NCBI RefSeq assembly: GCF_021155765.1
Contig: NC_060107.1
Coordinates: forward strand, 7,736,501 to 7,800,500
DNA: 64,000 nucleotides
Reading direction: 5' to 3'
Source: Diprion similis
Taxonomy: Eukaryota > Arthropoda > Insecta > Hymenoptera > Diprionidae
The notes beneath the pieces are model-generated. The model worked only from the letters and a program-made list of their open reading frames with translations. It searched no databases and was not told the DNA's origin. Below, one piece after another: positions 24,001 through 36,841 of this stretch. A program made the position numbers and the translations under genes. Positions within the stretch are counted from its first letter, which is position 1. Each line of letters starts with the position of its first letter.

Positions 24001-27000
24001 CCTCCCTCTCTATGTTTATGTATATATATATATATATATATATATGTAATACGTGAACACGCAGCAACCTTCTACGGATTCCTATAACGTTTATTATGTC
24101 ACAGATATCGGGATATCATATATTCTCGTAGTGTTATAGCTGCAGCAGCGTTATAACCCTGAATTGATTTCCTCTTCTATAATCCCGCTGCAGCTTCGAT
24201 TTTTATACCGAAGAAATTGTAGACGAATGGATGGAATTCAATCCCCGACTTAAACTTACATTTTCAACCATTTGAATAGTTGTTTAATTAAACTTAACAC
24301 GTTGACTGTATGGATTCACGTCACGTAAATGCGTGTAATGAAAAATTTTTAATTTTTCTACATGCATATGTGAAAAATTCTCGCTTCTGGTTTTTTTTTT
24401 TTTTTCTTTTTTTTTTCTATAGTATTAAGGTGTACGAAAACGATTTTTCTAAAACAAAGTCAACTTTATATTAATATTATCACCCCTTTAACACGTGTTG
24501 TCTGTTTTATATTTTACACGAAAATGAATTACGATTGAAAATATTTATCTGAAGCGCGTTACAGAGAAATTCTGATATAAAAGGATCGCAAAAAATGTTA
24601 TACTTTCATTTTTATAATATTATCTCTTTTATATTTTACGAAGAAATGCATTACGCCATTTTTTGCAGCCCTTATACTATATCACCATTTCTCAGTAACG
24701 CGGTTTAAACGATCTTTTTCAACCGTAATGCATTTTCCTTCTAATATGTAATAGAGATAATATGTTTTAAATCATAGCTAACATCGGTTTTTCACGTTTT
24801 TTTTTTTAAATCGCTTTCGCACACCCTGAAACTGTTTTCAGACCAGAAGCAAGCACTTTTTCACGCGCTCGTAAAAAAATCGAAAATATTCTAAAGTTAA
24901 ACACTCAAATGATTGCATAGATTTTCCTTTTTTTTTTTTTGTTTTGGCGATTTCACATAAATAATTTTTGCATGAATGGTTACGATCGAAATTTCAGAAG
25001 AATAAAACCACGTAATTCTTGTTACGAATAAAATACTTTTGACGTAATATTTATCAATTTTGAAAACAAAGACATACATAAAAAAAAATACGATGAAAAT
25101 TATTTAAGTGAAATATAAGTATATATGAAGATATCCTTTAAAAACAACTAACGAGTATCTTAATTATGCATCTGAAATTCAATAACAACTATAAAAGCTC
25201 TTCAAATCGTCTAAATTATTCGATATTCAAATAAAATCATAACTTTCTCACGATCATATCATGTTGTTGTGTAAAACTTTTCTGAAAACATATTTTCCAA
25301 TAAAATTTACCTCTGGTTCTCAAATAAGTTGCCGTCACGATATCGTCCAATTTGCTTTCAAATATCGGTATGTAATCGTTGACGGTAAAGGTGTCCATCA
25401 CGGTGATACCGTAATTCTGAAAGACGAAATCGGATAGGAATTCAGTCGCACGCTGTAATTTTATTTTCCGTAAGAAAACTTGTTTGCATGCAAAATAGAA
25501 GAAAAAGGAAAAGAAAAAGCGCCGTGTAATCTGTCGAAAACGAAACAAGCGGTACATTTTGATTAATCAAATTGAAAAATAGAATAATCTTAGTCAACTT
25601 TTTAGTACTTGAATTGAAATTCACGATCATTTCAAATTTTCTTTAAAATTTCAATAAAATTTAAATTCGGTTGACTTGATTTTGAGCTTTTGAAGCTGAC
25701 AAAAAAAGAAAAAACGCCGGACTGGTATCACGTAATTATCACCTGCAAGTAATCCTTGAGCTTCTCACTCCAGGCCGGCCTAGTTTCACAGACGACGACA
25801 ATCTTCGTCCAAGAAAAAGCTCTCAATAGAGCCACGACACTTTTGCTTATTTTACTGGTTGGCGGAAGTGTCCTGGCAAACGTGTAGTACACTCGACTGT
25901 CCGATACTTCCGGGTCCTCGCATTTCTGCAGCCGGATATTGGAACGGAAAATACGCCATTATATAGTATCGATTCTGCTGAGTTTTAAAAGTTCGACGTA
26001 TCCGTCAAAAGCTGTAATATTGTTTAAACCATGCAGAAGCAGAGTAAATCAAAGTGGGGAGGAGGGGATTTGTTCCGTAATAAATGGAATTTTCAACCCT
26101 TGATGATTTATAATGCACATTGTTTTTTATTATCTTCTATCATTCTTCTTTTATATCGCACTCATAAAAAGCAATATGTCCGAAGCTGAGTCTCTTTAAT
26201 CCCCCAAATTCCTCGCTTATTAGCTGCTATTGTAATTTATATGCCGTGTAAAGAATGAATGATTTCAATGAAAGCGTTGTGAAATATTATTAGACAAACA
26301 GGTTAACGTTAATCCGTCTGTAAATATTGCAACGGTGTCGATTTTGATAAATAACTTGTACAACTTTTACGTAATACGTCGATACTCGCCGAGCGAAAGA
26401 AATACTCGAGAAACTTGTAATTGAATTCGATTTTGCTATTAGCTGCGGCGCTGTAATTTTATATAATATCACTATTGAGTGATAATCAATCTTGAGAACT
26501 CTGACGTTGAATTTTGGAGACACCCCGCGTTAAGAGCGAATTATTATTAACTGATAATGCAAGACTTTGTCTGGTTTACTTTACTCAGCAGGATAGAAAT
26601 TCAATATTTTATGTCACACGTACAGGAATAATTATCAGAGCGCCATAATTTTGAACTCACATTTTAACGTTTCTGCGAAAAATTCTCATTCTGCAATTTT
26701 ACGATTGTCTAATAAACCGCAATAAAGTGAGAAACATTATTTTACGTTTTAAAGTTGCTAAGTAATAATAATTTTCTCTGATGTTTCATCACCTTAATTT
26801 CACCGATTTCAAAATCCTCCAAAGTATTATAGCTGATTAAAACGAACCTGAATGTTCCAATACTGACCCTTAATTGGTATCTGATTAATTATTCAGCCAT
26901 CGGCAAAGAGGTGCGGAAAATTAGAATATCTGATGAGAACTGTACAGACATTACATCGAAGCAAAGTAGAAGAAAAAAAACACGAAGGAAAAAAACGAGA

Positions 27001-30000
27001 CTTCACGTCGTCGCCTTAACCTTCAATTTAACAAAGAAACTTCACAGTGTCTGATAATTCAATCCCCCGCACACTCGGCGAAAGTTGTTTTGAAATTGAT
27101 GCATTCATCAGTTCTAAAATATCTAAACTTGATCGTCTGATCACTAATCGATTTTTAATCAAATTTTCAAGCCTCAATTAAACAATGAAATTATCGAGTA
27201 ATTTGCTAATGCTCGTTATTTCGTCTCGTTTGACGAATACTTATTAAGGCAAGAATATTTCCTTAATATTTTATCCGGATAATACAACTCGACCGATTAC
27301 AATAAATTATGCCTCATTATTTCCTCTCTTGACGCTGATTCGAAATGAAAATTACTGCAGCTGATGAGATACGGCTTTATTGATTTACATTTAGATCATT
27401 TTATCAAGAAATAACCTGAGATGTGAACCCGCGTATTTCGTGCTAAATGCACGCCGCGTGAATCCGCCCTAATCGCAAATCCAAAAAAGCGAAATTTTTT
27501 GTCGACAAATTCCATTCCACGAAATGTAAAAACAAAAACTCGCCATCTTTTAGAAACTAAAAGCTAATCACTGAGAATTCTTCTACTCTCCAACATCTTT
27601 TCTATTCTGAACTATCGAATTCTCGAAAATTCACCAAACTTTGCGAATTTATTCGCTGTTTTTTCTACCCTGCAGCGACATAATTCTACCTCGTAAAAAT
27701 CTTTTCTCAATTTTTTTTATTTTACATACAATTTCACTCTAAATCATTTTATCATTTTCATTTCCAAGAGCTTCACCGCGCGCTAATTAAACGCGCGTGC
27801 AGATTTATTTCCCGCCACATATCAGCCGAAATCGCGACATTTTCCTCTATATTGGTAGCATGGTGCGAAAGTTTCGCACGAGCCAAAAGAGACATTTATT
27901 CCCCCATAAAATCCGTAGCCCTTTTTCAAGTCACTCACGTTACCGTAAGCTAGATTTTCTGTTATCAACATATTGAAAAATAAAAATTTACCTTAATATT
28001 TTATAAATTTAGTAGCTGTAAAATAATTTCTAAATTTTCTTGTTTGTTTTTTCCTTTCCAAAAAATTTTTTTTTCTCCTCTAAAACTCTCAATTTATTAA
28101 TATTCGTCCAAGTTACAATGTTATACGTACAAATATTGCACACAGATATTTTTTCAATACGGTATTGCTCTGGAAATATTTGTTATTCAAAGTAGAAGCA
28201 AAGTAAGAAGTAGAAGTTATTCTAATTTCCAATCAATTTCCTCGCAAGCGGTTGATGGACCGAATTTATCGGCTGATTTTTTTTTTTTTTTTATAATAGC
28301 ACTTTTCACTCTACTTTTGCGAAAGATCACAAACAATGAACGTTTTCGCGTCACTTTGTCGAACGTAACACCGAGTATATTGTATTGTATCTCTGCCAGA
28401 TACGTTATTCTACAAACATGTGTAACTTTCCATTCATCAATCCTCGTTAATCGCATCGAGTTACACGGTAAAACAAGATCAATTATATTATCGGTCCAGG
28501 TTCCATCATATTTATGAGAAAAACTTTCAGCTTCCCTTTATGCATATAGTTAGTATTTCCTATTTACTGCGAAGATTAATTATACGGAAAACATCGGAAG
28601 GATTAGATAACGTTTTTATTTAAAATAGACAGAAACGACTGTGTTCTAACCAGAATCGAATTTCCTAATCGATTTGTTCGCAAAAAAAAAATTGCAAGGT
28701 TTTAGTTATCGTATATAGTGATCATTACTCTTTTAGAGAAATAGATGCCCTCTTGTAACTTGAAACCTAAATAAGTTTTAAATCAGGATTCATTTATACA
28801 CATTCAGTGTGCTTCCTGCAACTTTGATTTCAGTTAAAGAGTAAAAGTTCGCGACTCGCGAGCTATACGATAAAAAAAAGTAGCATAAAACTTTCGAGCT
28901 TCGTATATTTTTTTTTTTTTATTTATTACGCAGCAGGTAGTTACTTACAATTACAATATTACATCGAGTTTTAAAAGTGAGTTTTAAACCATGCCACAGA
29001 AATTGATATAACATGTAGACGATTAAATTTCAGCATGGCTTTCGCTGTGTTTGGGTTTCCTTTTTCCCTTCTTTTAAGTTTTAACGTTTTGTTTTGCCAA
29101 TTAACCGAGTCGCTGGGAAGGAAGTTTATTTGCGGAAAATGCGTCGAACTGTTAACATGTCATGTCTTAATTGTACCCATCGGTAACTAAGGAAGAGTCC
29201 AATTATCAGCAGTCAGTTTTAGCTTTTGCTAAAGCATCGATGTTTGTGTTTTTTTTTCATCTTTTCTTTTGATTTGAAAAATAAATACGCACACACATAA
29301 AAGTTTGATTTCTTTACTTCAAGTTTCACCACGAAATAAATCGGGATTATTCAAATTCGAAACTTCATGTTCCCCCACCCCATGTAAATTTATGTGTATA
29401 AATTCATAGATTAATTTAATTTCGATACATTTAAGCTTAGAAAATCATCGCGATATTATATTATATACAGTATATTTAATTATCTGCAGTAAGTACTTAC
29501 GTATGAAATCAACGGCAAGTTCCACGCTGCTGCTACAAGTGCTTCTGATCTACAGGAGTCGTCTGGTCCAATGAAAGCGACTGTTCCGGAATCCCTCATT
29601 TCCGTCATTATCCTTATACCTAATGCCGCCAGCGAGTCGGCGTTGCTCCTTCCTAAGAACGGCGGAACTCAAGTTAAAATTCAGTTTATCGGGTGTAATT
29701 GAAAAGGAGAATTAAAAAACACCCCAAGTGCGATTATTGTTAACATTTTTCTTTTCTTTTTTTTTCAATTATCTGCTTTTTCCATCACTTTCATATGGGA
29801 CTATGGCTAAACAAACAGTCTTTCAATTCTGTTGTAATCGAAAAATTAATATCGACAACTTATAAATTACTCTGAATGTATCAACTTGCAACTGACTTTC
29901 GGGTGATGTCAATAATATTTGAACTTTAAAATTGTTTTCCAGTGACAGTAACAGATGCAATTTTTCTCGTCGTATGAACATATTGTTTTTAATTGTTTTT

Positions 30001-32040
30001 TAATTTTCTGTTTCTTTTAAATTCACCTATGTCAGCAGCGAGGAACTTCAGCTCTATTCCGGGCAAGAGATTCGGATCCGAGTTGACGGTGGCTATGGCC
30101 AAGGGTAACGCTCCGAGAACCACCTGTTCGGTTTTAGAGTTTCATTAATGCGAACGTTTCGTTTCAGGGCGTAGTATACAAACGTTTATTCGAGGTGTAC
30201 GTGGCCTTGTTCGATAGGAAATTGAGAGAATTCTCGTCTCGTCTGGAGAAAGAATAACAGAGAAAGTAGGAAAAAAAATGTAGATACTGCGTAAGATGAA
30301 AATTTTCTTTAGTCATCCTGCAGCTTTTCGCCAATCGTTGTGAGCCAAGAATCAATACTTCATGGTGGATTTTATTATCGGATAGTCGTTGATCATTGAG
30401 AGGTTGATCAGATTTAATAGTACATTCGTAAGCTAAATGAATATAAAAAAAATTATAAAAAAATCGATTAGATATCAATTTATTACACTTTCTTTCAAAA
30501 TTATGCTGTCTAATTTTGGTATTATGATTTTTGATATTTCTAGGGGAATCGTCGTAGCTTTTAAAGTTGTAACAATTAGGTTAGTGAAATTACCAAAAGG
30601 TATTGATTTCGGATCGACCTCCTCCTTAATCTCTCTAGCCAATCACGGTAAAACATGAATATCGCTTGTATAAGCTAGAGATTTGGCATCTGGCCAAGCC
30701 GGAACTTTTCTCCGGGTCATCTAGTCGAATTTGCTATACCGATAAAATGTTTTGTCATCGTCGGAGAGACGCTGCGGAATTTTCAGGGAGGATAACGTCT
30801 GCATCATGCTTGGATAGAAGCGGGATTCTCAAGGTTTCTCTTTAGCTGATATTATACATAATTCATTGCTTAATACCCAATTTATATCGCAACTCGTGCG
30901 TGATAACGTGTTTGCCTTTGCTTTATACAAGTTTCGTCACCTTATCGCCAACCTGCAACTAACGCTTCGTAATTCCGCGCTTAAGGGTATGTGCTACTAC
31001 TACCTTTACCGACCGAGTAAACTCGCCTTTTTTTCGCCTGTATTAAATGATCAAACAAACGGAAAGGGTTCAAATTTCATGAGTTCAGGAAAGTTACTCG
31101 TGTCCCGAAAAACGTTAAAAAAATTTGTGGTTTATCGAGACGTGTTACTATTCCCATATTTACCGCATTTCACGGGCTACAAAGTGCATAATTAAAATAC
31201 TTTTTGTAATTTCGGAAATAATGAGGAGTAAAATCAGCCACCTTTAGACTGTTTTCATGGAATATTGAGGTCGCTATAGGAGAAATGGGAATTTCAATGA
31301 TTTCGTAAATGAAAGATTCTCGATTTTCGGGATGTGAGTAAATTTCCTGAATCCCGCTACGAAAGAGCGATGCAACATCGAAACTTGAACCCTTTCCATT
31401 CATTTGTTTATATAATATAGAGAGAAAAATTCCTAAGTCGGTTAGGTAGGAGTACGACATATTCTTAAAGTTCGCGGTTTACCAAAAATTGATACTTTTT
31501 ATCAACTCTCTCAAATTATTGTATTCGTGTATAAGCTGCAGATATATCTTTGAAATTATAGAATAATAATGTATACCGAAATTGCAAACAAAGACTTGTA
31601 AAAGCTTTACAAAAAACGTTAAATCGTGTCTAACGACATTTTTGAAAAAACTAATCACTCACATTGGTACTGAGCTTGTATAAAAATTGGAATTCGGATT
31701 CTCACGGTTTTTTTAGACTCACAAACAATTCCGCGACCATGTGAAACCAAAAAACTCGCATTTATTACCAAGAAAGTAGGAATTAAAGGGTCAAATCGCT
31801 TCTCACCTGACTTCTTCCGTATGAGCCCAAAAATCCGATAGTCAAACTCTTGTTGAAGCTGTGAAGACCCGAGCCAGTCAAATAATCGTACAAAAATCTG
31901 TAACCCTGAGCACCAGAAGCGAAGCTTGTCCTCGAACATTTTTCAAACTTTCTCGTATGATTTGCACCGATATCTTTAGCGAGCAGTGGTACGAAAATGA
32001 ACATTGATAAATACAAGAGCCTCAAAGGATAGAACGTCAT
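11632..32040 (-). CDS. Gyc32E: Receptor-type (transmembrane) guanylyl cyclase, Gyc32E-like
   Basis: Twenty-two coding exons: 32040-31807, 30123-30027, 29652-29501, 25925-25743, 25416-25311, 22991-22842, 22165-22057, 21944-21860, 20839-20687, 19882-19705, 19257-19062, 17068-16960, 16830-16516, 16070-15829, 15207-14965, 14890-14750, 14418-14295, 13584-13516, 13393-13219, 12982-12792, 12093-11818, 11715-11632. All joins are GT-AG and in phase: 3612 nt, 1203 residues. It makes cGMP from GTP in response to an extracellular ligand, as a membrane homodimer. Order: signal peptide (1-21), ANF-receptor ectodomain, membrane span (about 525-547), kinase-homology domain (548-851), coiled linker, cyclase domain (about 900-1090), tail. 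The ectodomain ([26 protein letters not shown]) and length (Drosophila Gyc32E about 1190) favour Gyc32E over Gyc76C. The start codon follows an AG acceptor-like site, so a 5' UTR exon probably lies upstream. The family is certain; the orthologue name is likely. Confidence 0.93.
12181..12255 (+). repeat. Dispersed repeat family 2, copy A
   Basis: Shares a 17-base identical core (CGAATCTGAAGTCAGAA, 12204-12220) plus flanking similarity, including ATAATT then AAATCCAA, with a second copy at 18791-18870. Both lie in introns of the cyclase. Probably fragments of an interspersed element. Confidence 0.55.
12792..14890 (-). other. Dimerisation linker and class III cyclase catalytic domain, exons 16-20
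   Basis: Exon 16 encodes the coiled linker ([20 protein letters not shown], then [20 protein letters not shown]). Exons 17-20 carry the cyclase core: [20 protein letters not shown] holds the first metal-binding Asp, [15 protein letters not shown] the second, [20 protein letters not shown] includes the Cys typical of GTP-specific enzymes, and [10 protein letters not shown] holds the transition-state Asn and Arg. All catalytic residues expected of an active guanylyl cyclase are present, including both metal Asp residues in the same chain, which fits a functional homodimer. Confidence 0.9.
13452..13488. repeat. (GAT)n microsatellite in a cyclase intron
   Basis: About twelve GAT units with one GATAAT interruption, lying between cyclase exons 18 and 19. 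Confidence 0.9.
14965..17068 (-). other. Kinase-homology (pseudokinase) domain of the guanylyl cyclase, exons 12-15
   Basis: Exons 12-15 encode about residues 548-851. Kinase-like motifs are clear: [52 protein letters not shown] and DFGLHEF, then [27 protein letters not shown] and [15 protein letters not shown]. The catalytic-loop HRD is HGN, so the catalytic Asp is missing, as is standard in receptor cyclases. The DFG is intact. The domain regulates the cyclase domain rather than phosphorylating substrates. The Ser codon of DVYSF is split across the exon 14/15 junction. Confidence 0.88.
15396..15541. mobile_element. Small hairpin (MITE-like) element in a cyclase intron
   Basis: Two arms of about 38 bases, 15396-15433 and 15504-15541, are inverted repeats with only a few mismatches. 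The inner 20-base block, TAGGAAAATATTTAGAGGTC and its complement, matches perfectly. A spacer of about 70 AT-rich bases separates them. The structure fits a tiny non-autonomous DNA element or solo hairpin. It is in the intron between exons 14 and 15 and has no coding capacity. No clear target-site duplication was visible. Confidence 0.65.
18388..18447. repeat. Short direct duplication in a cyclase intron
   Basis: Two copies of about 25 bases (18388-18412 and 18424-18447), sharing CATCAAA then CTTTTGTTT and an A-run, are offset by 36 bases with three to four differences. Likely a local tandem duplication. Confidence 0.6.
18791..18870 (+). repeat. Dispersed repeat family 2, copy B
   Basis: Second copy of the repeat at 12181-12255, with the same 17-base core at 18810-18826, in the same orientation, in the intron between cyclase exons 11 and 12. 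Confidence 0.55.
19062..19257 (-). other. Transmembrane exon of the guanylyl cyclase
   Basis: Exon 11 joins the juxtamembrane cysteine motif ([15 protein letters not shown]), typical of receptor cyclases, to one hydrophobic span, [20 protein letters not shown]. It ends right after the span; exon 12 continues with [20 protein letters not shown], the usual start of the cytoplasmic part. A single span with an N-terminal signal peptide gives a type I topology. Confidence 0.88.
24020..24045. repeat. (TA)n microsatellite
   Basis: About thirteen TA units following a TC-rich run at 23991-24010, inside the intron between cyclase exons 5 and 6. Confidence 0.85.
24427..24827. mobile_element. Foldback/MITE-like element of about 400 bp in a cyclase intron
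   Basis: The ends are inverted repeats: AGGTGTACGAAAACGATTT at the left (24429-24447) and, on the opposite strand at the right end (24827-24808), AGGGTGTGCGAAAGCGATTT. Inward, the complementarity continues: 24511-24547 pairs with 24714-24750, and 24553-24598 with 24657-24704. The whole element therefore folds into a long imperfect hairpin. A motif near 24632-24654 is also a direct repeat of one near 24511-24533. No coding capacity. This fits a non-autonomous foldback element; the family is not identified. Confidence 0.75.
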
Positions 32041-32204
32041 TATTCTGACAAATTAACTTGTATATTTTCCTATATTCTCTTCAGCCTTTCGATCCAATAT
32101 ATTTATTCAATTTCTTCATATGTTGTAAAATTTATTCTGCAGGGCGATGCAACGTCCTCATCTTCCGTTTTCGATGCCATGTTTGTTTTTTTGGTTGTTT
32201 TTTT

Positions 32205-32226
32205 TTCTCTCTCTCTCTCTCTCTCT
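32205..32226. repeat. (CT)n microsatellite
   Basis: Eleven CT units after a T run, just upstream of the cyclase's first coding exon. Confidence 0.85.
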
Positions 32227-33268
32227 TATCGCTGTTCGCAATTTTTCGAATTCAATTATGCGTTTAATTAATCGTTCATTTACGATTTATTTACCGAGCA
32301 GAAACGAGAATTTGAACAAAATTATTCACCGTCATTGTTATCATATTTGATTTAGAACTCGAATCGTCGATCTTGTAATGATAATAATTGTTCCGCGCTG
32401 TATTTTGCCGCAGTTTGCAGCCCGAACCAACAATCATACTTATATTAACACAACTGCACGGACACTCGGGTAATTAAACAAACAGCAAGTCGCCGGCCTT
32501 TCTTGGAAATTTCACTTCACCGTTATTTCATTTTCCAGAACTCGCGGTATTGGGGCAAATTAATTCCAGTTCACGACTCTTGTTTAGATAAGATTTAAAT
32601 TGATAATTAGTACCTGCACGGTTGCAATTTCTTTGGAATATGCAAGCCGATCGCTAAATTCAACGTTTCCATCTTGATTTTTACAATACTCATTCCTCGA
32701 GTATACAAAAAAATAATTTCACAATGAATTTGCAACTTTTTACTGTTTTTTCAACCTCTTGTTATTGGTTTCTTTTTCTATTCTTATCCTATTTCTTATT
32801 TCCGTACAAGTATTGTGGAGAAAATTTGGAGCGATATGGATAATGTATATACATATAATATAAATCTGAACGCTCGAGTCGTCGGAGAAAAATCTTGATA
32901 GTGCAAAAAATGAGCTTGAATAGCTAATGAAAAATAATGTTTTTACCCCCGTACTTTATTCTTGCGTATCTTCTGACCTCGTCGTTTTCACTGAATTGAA
33001 AATATTACATTTTGATCTTGATTTTTACTCAATTCCAGACGTACAGTCCATCGATTTGGTACAAAAAGGAACTAAATTACATCTACGGTTGATTATTTTT
33101 CAAAATTTCACGGGGCTGGTTGTCGACTTAAAACGGTGGATAGATTCGCTTCATTTTGACATCATTAATGAATTTTACAGATGCAGGTAGTTTATAGTTA
33201 TAGTTTAAAAATCCAGCTCAAACTCGACTCGGACTAACCATCATTATTCGAAATATTTTACAAACTGC

Positions 33269-33431
33269 TGGGAATATCGAGTAACACCCTTCGGCTTCAG
33301 GCTCCCCGAAGGACTGGCGTTGTTTTCGTGGATTCTTTGACGAGACCACGCGCCAGTCGACAGCATTCCCATGGATTTTGCGCAGACGGGGGCGCCTTGA
33401 AATTAAGTTATAAACCCCTGGAGCGGGGGTT
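33269..33431. other. GC-rich patch with nested perfect short inverted repeats (possible structured RNA or element)
   Basis: Within an AT-rich desert, several perfect inverted repeats nest. TGGGAAT (33269-33275) pairs with ATTCCCA (33365-33371) and encloses two stems: CCTTCGG/CCGAAGG (33288-33294 with 33306-33312), and GACTGGCG plus CGTGG (33312-33319, 33327-33331) with CCACGCGCCAGTC (33346-33358). A third hairpin follows, AACCCC/GGGGTT (33413-33418 with 33426-33431). I could not match it to a known RNA, and no polymerase III signals were evident. Confidence 0.35.
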
Positions 33432-36400
33432 AATCTTTCTTGACCTTCGTAGCATCGAGTCCGTAAAAGATGGATAAGGATGATATTGTGGAAACAAGAC
33501 GAAAGGGTCGTAGTGCGGATTTTTCAAAGTCGCAAAAATCTGTGTAGCGACAGGCAAAATGTGGAAGAATAAAATATTTTAAATATTATATAAATTTAAT
33601 TAAAACAGTTATTTTATATTCTAATTTGTTCTGACGATTCGATATTTCGACTTTATATACTTGATGAAATTGTATGGAACAGATTTTGAAAATTGGATAT
33701 CGTGATCCTCCTGTCTTCTGACTTTTTCACATCTTTTCCCATCGGAATCTTCGCAGTCGCTGGAAAAAATTGTTATAAATTTCATCTCTAGACCTCGTTC
33801 GATAAACATGTTTAAAAATTCGATGTCAGTTCGTGCAGAAAGTACACTCACGTTTTACAAAACACTTTTACATACTTTTACACATACCTACGCTTGTAGG
33901 GTGGAAAAATTGTTTGATCCGATGAAACGGCTCAGTGAAACTGCAAATGTTGCGATTTGTAAACGTTAAGTGTTCTTATAATAAATTTATTCCACAGTCT
34001 AGTTGTTTGAGGATTTCTACAATTTCAATTCGTCAATAATAAAGTACAAGATTTCTTTTCTTCGTCTCTTGAAGTAAATCAAAACCTTTGTCATTTTCGA
34101 TTTGAGACCCAACCGGAGCCCTTATTGTCGACTCTTGGAAAAGCAGAAGCTATTTGTATAACCCTCAACTTTGCGAAGAAGGAAAGCTTTTATTATATTA
34201 ATTACTTGTATTTCAAGTTTCTGCATTAAAGAGGGAGTTGTTCAAATACCGAATTAAACGTGTAATATGGACGTAACTCACCTCAGACGATTACTGACGT
34301 ATAATTTAATCATGTGACCCGCGATGCGTCTCGTCGTTTATTAAAATTATTCTCCAGTTCTCAATTGCGATCTAAGAATTTTATTTTCACTTATAATACA
34401 TATCCTTGAAACCATAATATGTACGTCGTACAGAGTGCACGTCGTTATAGGTATGAATCGTAAAACGGATAAACTATACTGACTTTATATCGTCGCCCAA
34501 TGCGAAGTTTTTCTATTTTCTATTTTCTCTTTCTCATCGTCAGACATTTATTGCTACGAGTTTTCGAGGAGAAAGAAATTTTTTGCGCGTTTCATGATTT
34601 TTTTGTTTTCAGTTTTTTGTTCATTGTTTTTTTAACTTCTCATTATCGCGTCGATTATCCTGTAGTTAAAATATTCTGTACTTGAATTTGACAGATTCTG
34701 ATACAGAATATTGAAAAACTATAAAATAATTTAACTTTTATGGATAAAACAAAAGAAAGAAAAAACCATTATACATATATTCACAAAACAATATAAGGCG
34801 GTTAATAATTTCGTTCCAATCGATCTAATTTATCAAATTATTTCACATGCGTGAAGAAAGATGAATTTTCACTTTGATTTGAAGAAACGATTGTACGTAA
34901 TTAATTATCTCCTCTCCCTCAAATCACGCGATCTACGATTAATTCAATCACCTGTTAAAATCAAAATCGCCAGAGTTTAAAGTCTTACAAGTATTTTAGT
35001 GCTTTTGATTGACTGAAAAGACTGTTGCAGAAGCTTAAATTAACGGCTCGTCAGAATTTCCCGATTAGCAATATCGTCGGCAGCCCGTTAAACTGCCAGA
35101 CTCACGTTTTACGCGCCGCGACGTTTCATCAACGGAGCAAGTCATTATCCTATGAATTACCAGTAAATACGAGGAATGAAAATTGTGACTATATTAAACG
35201 GGAATTTCGCCTTACAGATGTCGGAGCGCCGGCGTTTTGTAATTTTACGAATAGGCCAACCCCGGGTTTTACGGTAGGACGACACGTACGGAGAAATTGG
35301 ACTCAATATCTCTCTCGCCTGGCTGTAGATTTTATTCTCTCAACTCCGGCCAATTTTCCTCAATTTTCTCGTGTCATCAGTCAACCGAAAAACTTTCGAA
35401 ACTTTCGGTCGAGGACCGGCTGTGAGTGACGGAATAGATAATCAAAAAAATGCCTATACATATAATCGTATAAAACAATTTGTAAAGCTGTGAAGGAAAA
35501 TATTCCCAAATTTTGTTTTATCACGAGTCTTAATATAATTGTCATAATTATACGATTTCCAAAGTCTAAATGACTTTCTTCTTTTCGTACCTACTCGAAG
35601 CTTCAAGTTTAGAATATACGCGATATATCGTTTTCTTCTTCCGTTTTGTCAATAACAATTTTCATAGATTTATATATAATACACATATATTCGTATGTAG
35701 ATATTCTCGAAATCAGTGTTCATATTTTATTGAAAAATACTTTGACCCAATCTATATGGAGAACAATATTTCCTTTGAAGTTAGATATTCATATGGGTAT
35801 GTATATAATGTATACAAAAATACACGGGTATAATACATATGTATAGGCGATTCGAAGCCGATGCATGTGTGTAGAATGTACGTCTAGAGTGTAACAGCGC
35901 TTTTCCCGAGGTTCTAAGCTGAGAAAAAACGTGAGAAATTATATAATCCGTCGTCTTTGTTGACGAAATAAAATGTGCACGGCTATCGGTCAAATAATGA
36001 CGAGAGGCTAAGTAATTCATCATCGCACTTCTGAGTTTGACGATGAAGTTCTCATGAATAATGCAGCGGGGGAGGGGGTGAAAGGAGTTATTGCAAGCAT
36101 CGAAGTAGAATGCGATATGCATGAGATGCTTTGCGATATGAGCCTCAGTTCGGTTATGCCCTGCGTATTTTGATAGTACAATGAAATATCTGATTTCCCA
36201 GTGAAATCGTATATTTTGAAACGATTTCAAATCGTTTTTTGAATTTCATTATCCGTAGATAGAAAAAACGAGGAAACAAATGAATTTGTTAGTAAAAATT
36301 TAGTAGCAATTATAAGAATAGATTAAATTCAATAATGGAGGAAGTTGAATACTTATTGTTATAGAAATATCATTTGAACTGAAACTATTTCACTGAACGT

Positions 36401-36839
36401 AAGTTTTTAGGAAATAAAAGGACTTGGTTCATCCGAGTAAGGATTTATAATTTTAAGTTTCAAGTTTATAGTACTTATTATTTATTTATAGCATTTATCA
36501 GAGGTGACAAGATTTCCTCCTAAACGATAAATAGATTCTTTTTTTTTCGAATCTCTGTCGAGTAAATAATTGATCGAAGCGTAGTCCATTTTTCTCTGCT
36601 TACTGTTTGAGCTTAGCGATCGTTTTTTAATATGGAAATCGACCGGAACAAACGGTAAAATTTGTAGATATAAGAACCCCACGGAATATTATTTAAAACT
36701 TTACGAAACTTTAGTTGGTATAACTGTCGAATAACGAAAAAGGTGGGCAAATATTAGTGTAATTTTCTTTCTCGAGTAAGATATAATTTAACAAGAAAAA
36801 AGCGAAATTTGATAAAACAAAAAGCTCGTCGAGTGTCGT

Positions 36840-36841
<2 letters not shown>

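Larger units (their letters stand above)
19705..32040 (-). other. Extracellular ligand-binding (ANF-receptor) region of the guanylyl cyclase, exons 1-10
   Basis: Exons 1-10 encode about residues 1-482. The signal peptide [21 protein letters not shown] opens exon 1. Then come [34 protein letters not shown], the conserved [54 protein letters not shown], the [16 protein letters not shown] helix, and [13 protein letters not shown]. This is the periplasmic-binding-protein fold of natriuretic-peptide-type receptors. Introns here are long (1.7, 3.6 and 2.3 kb among others) and AT-rich. Several N-glycosylation sequons (for example NHT, NKS, NRS, NFT, NDT) fit an extracellular position. The ligand is unknown. 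Confidence 0.85.

Noticed and set aside
35025..35429. 134-codon plus-strand open frame in a GC-richer patch
   Set aside because: No domain, no clear splice context, and no evidence beyond openness.
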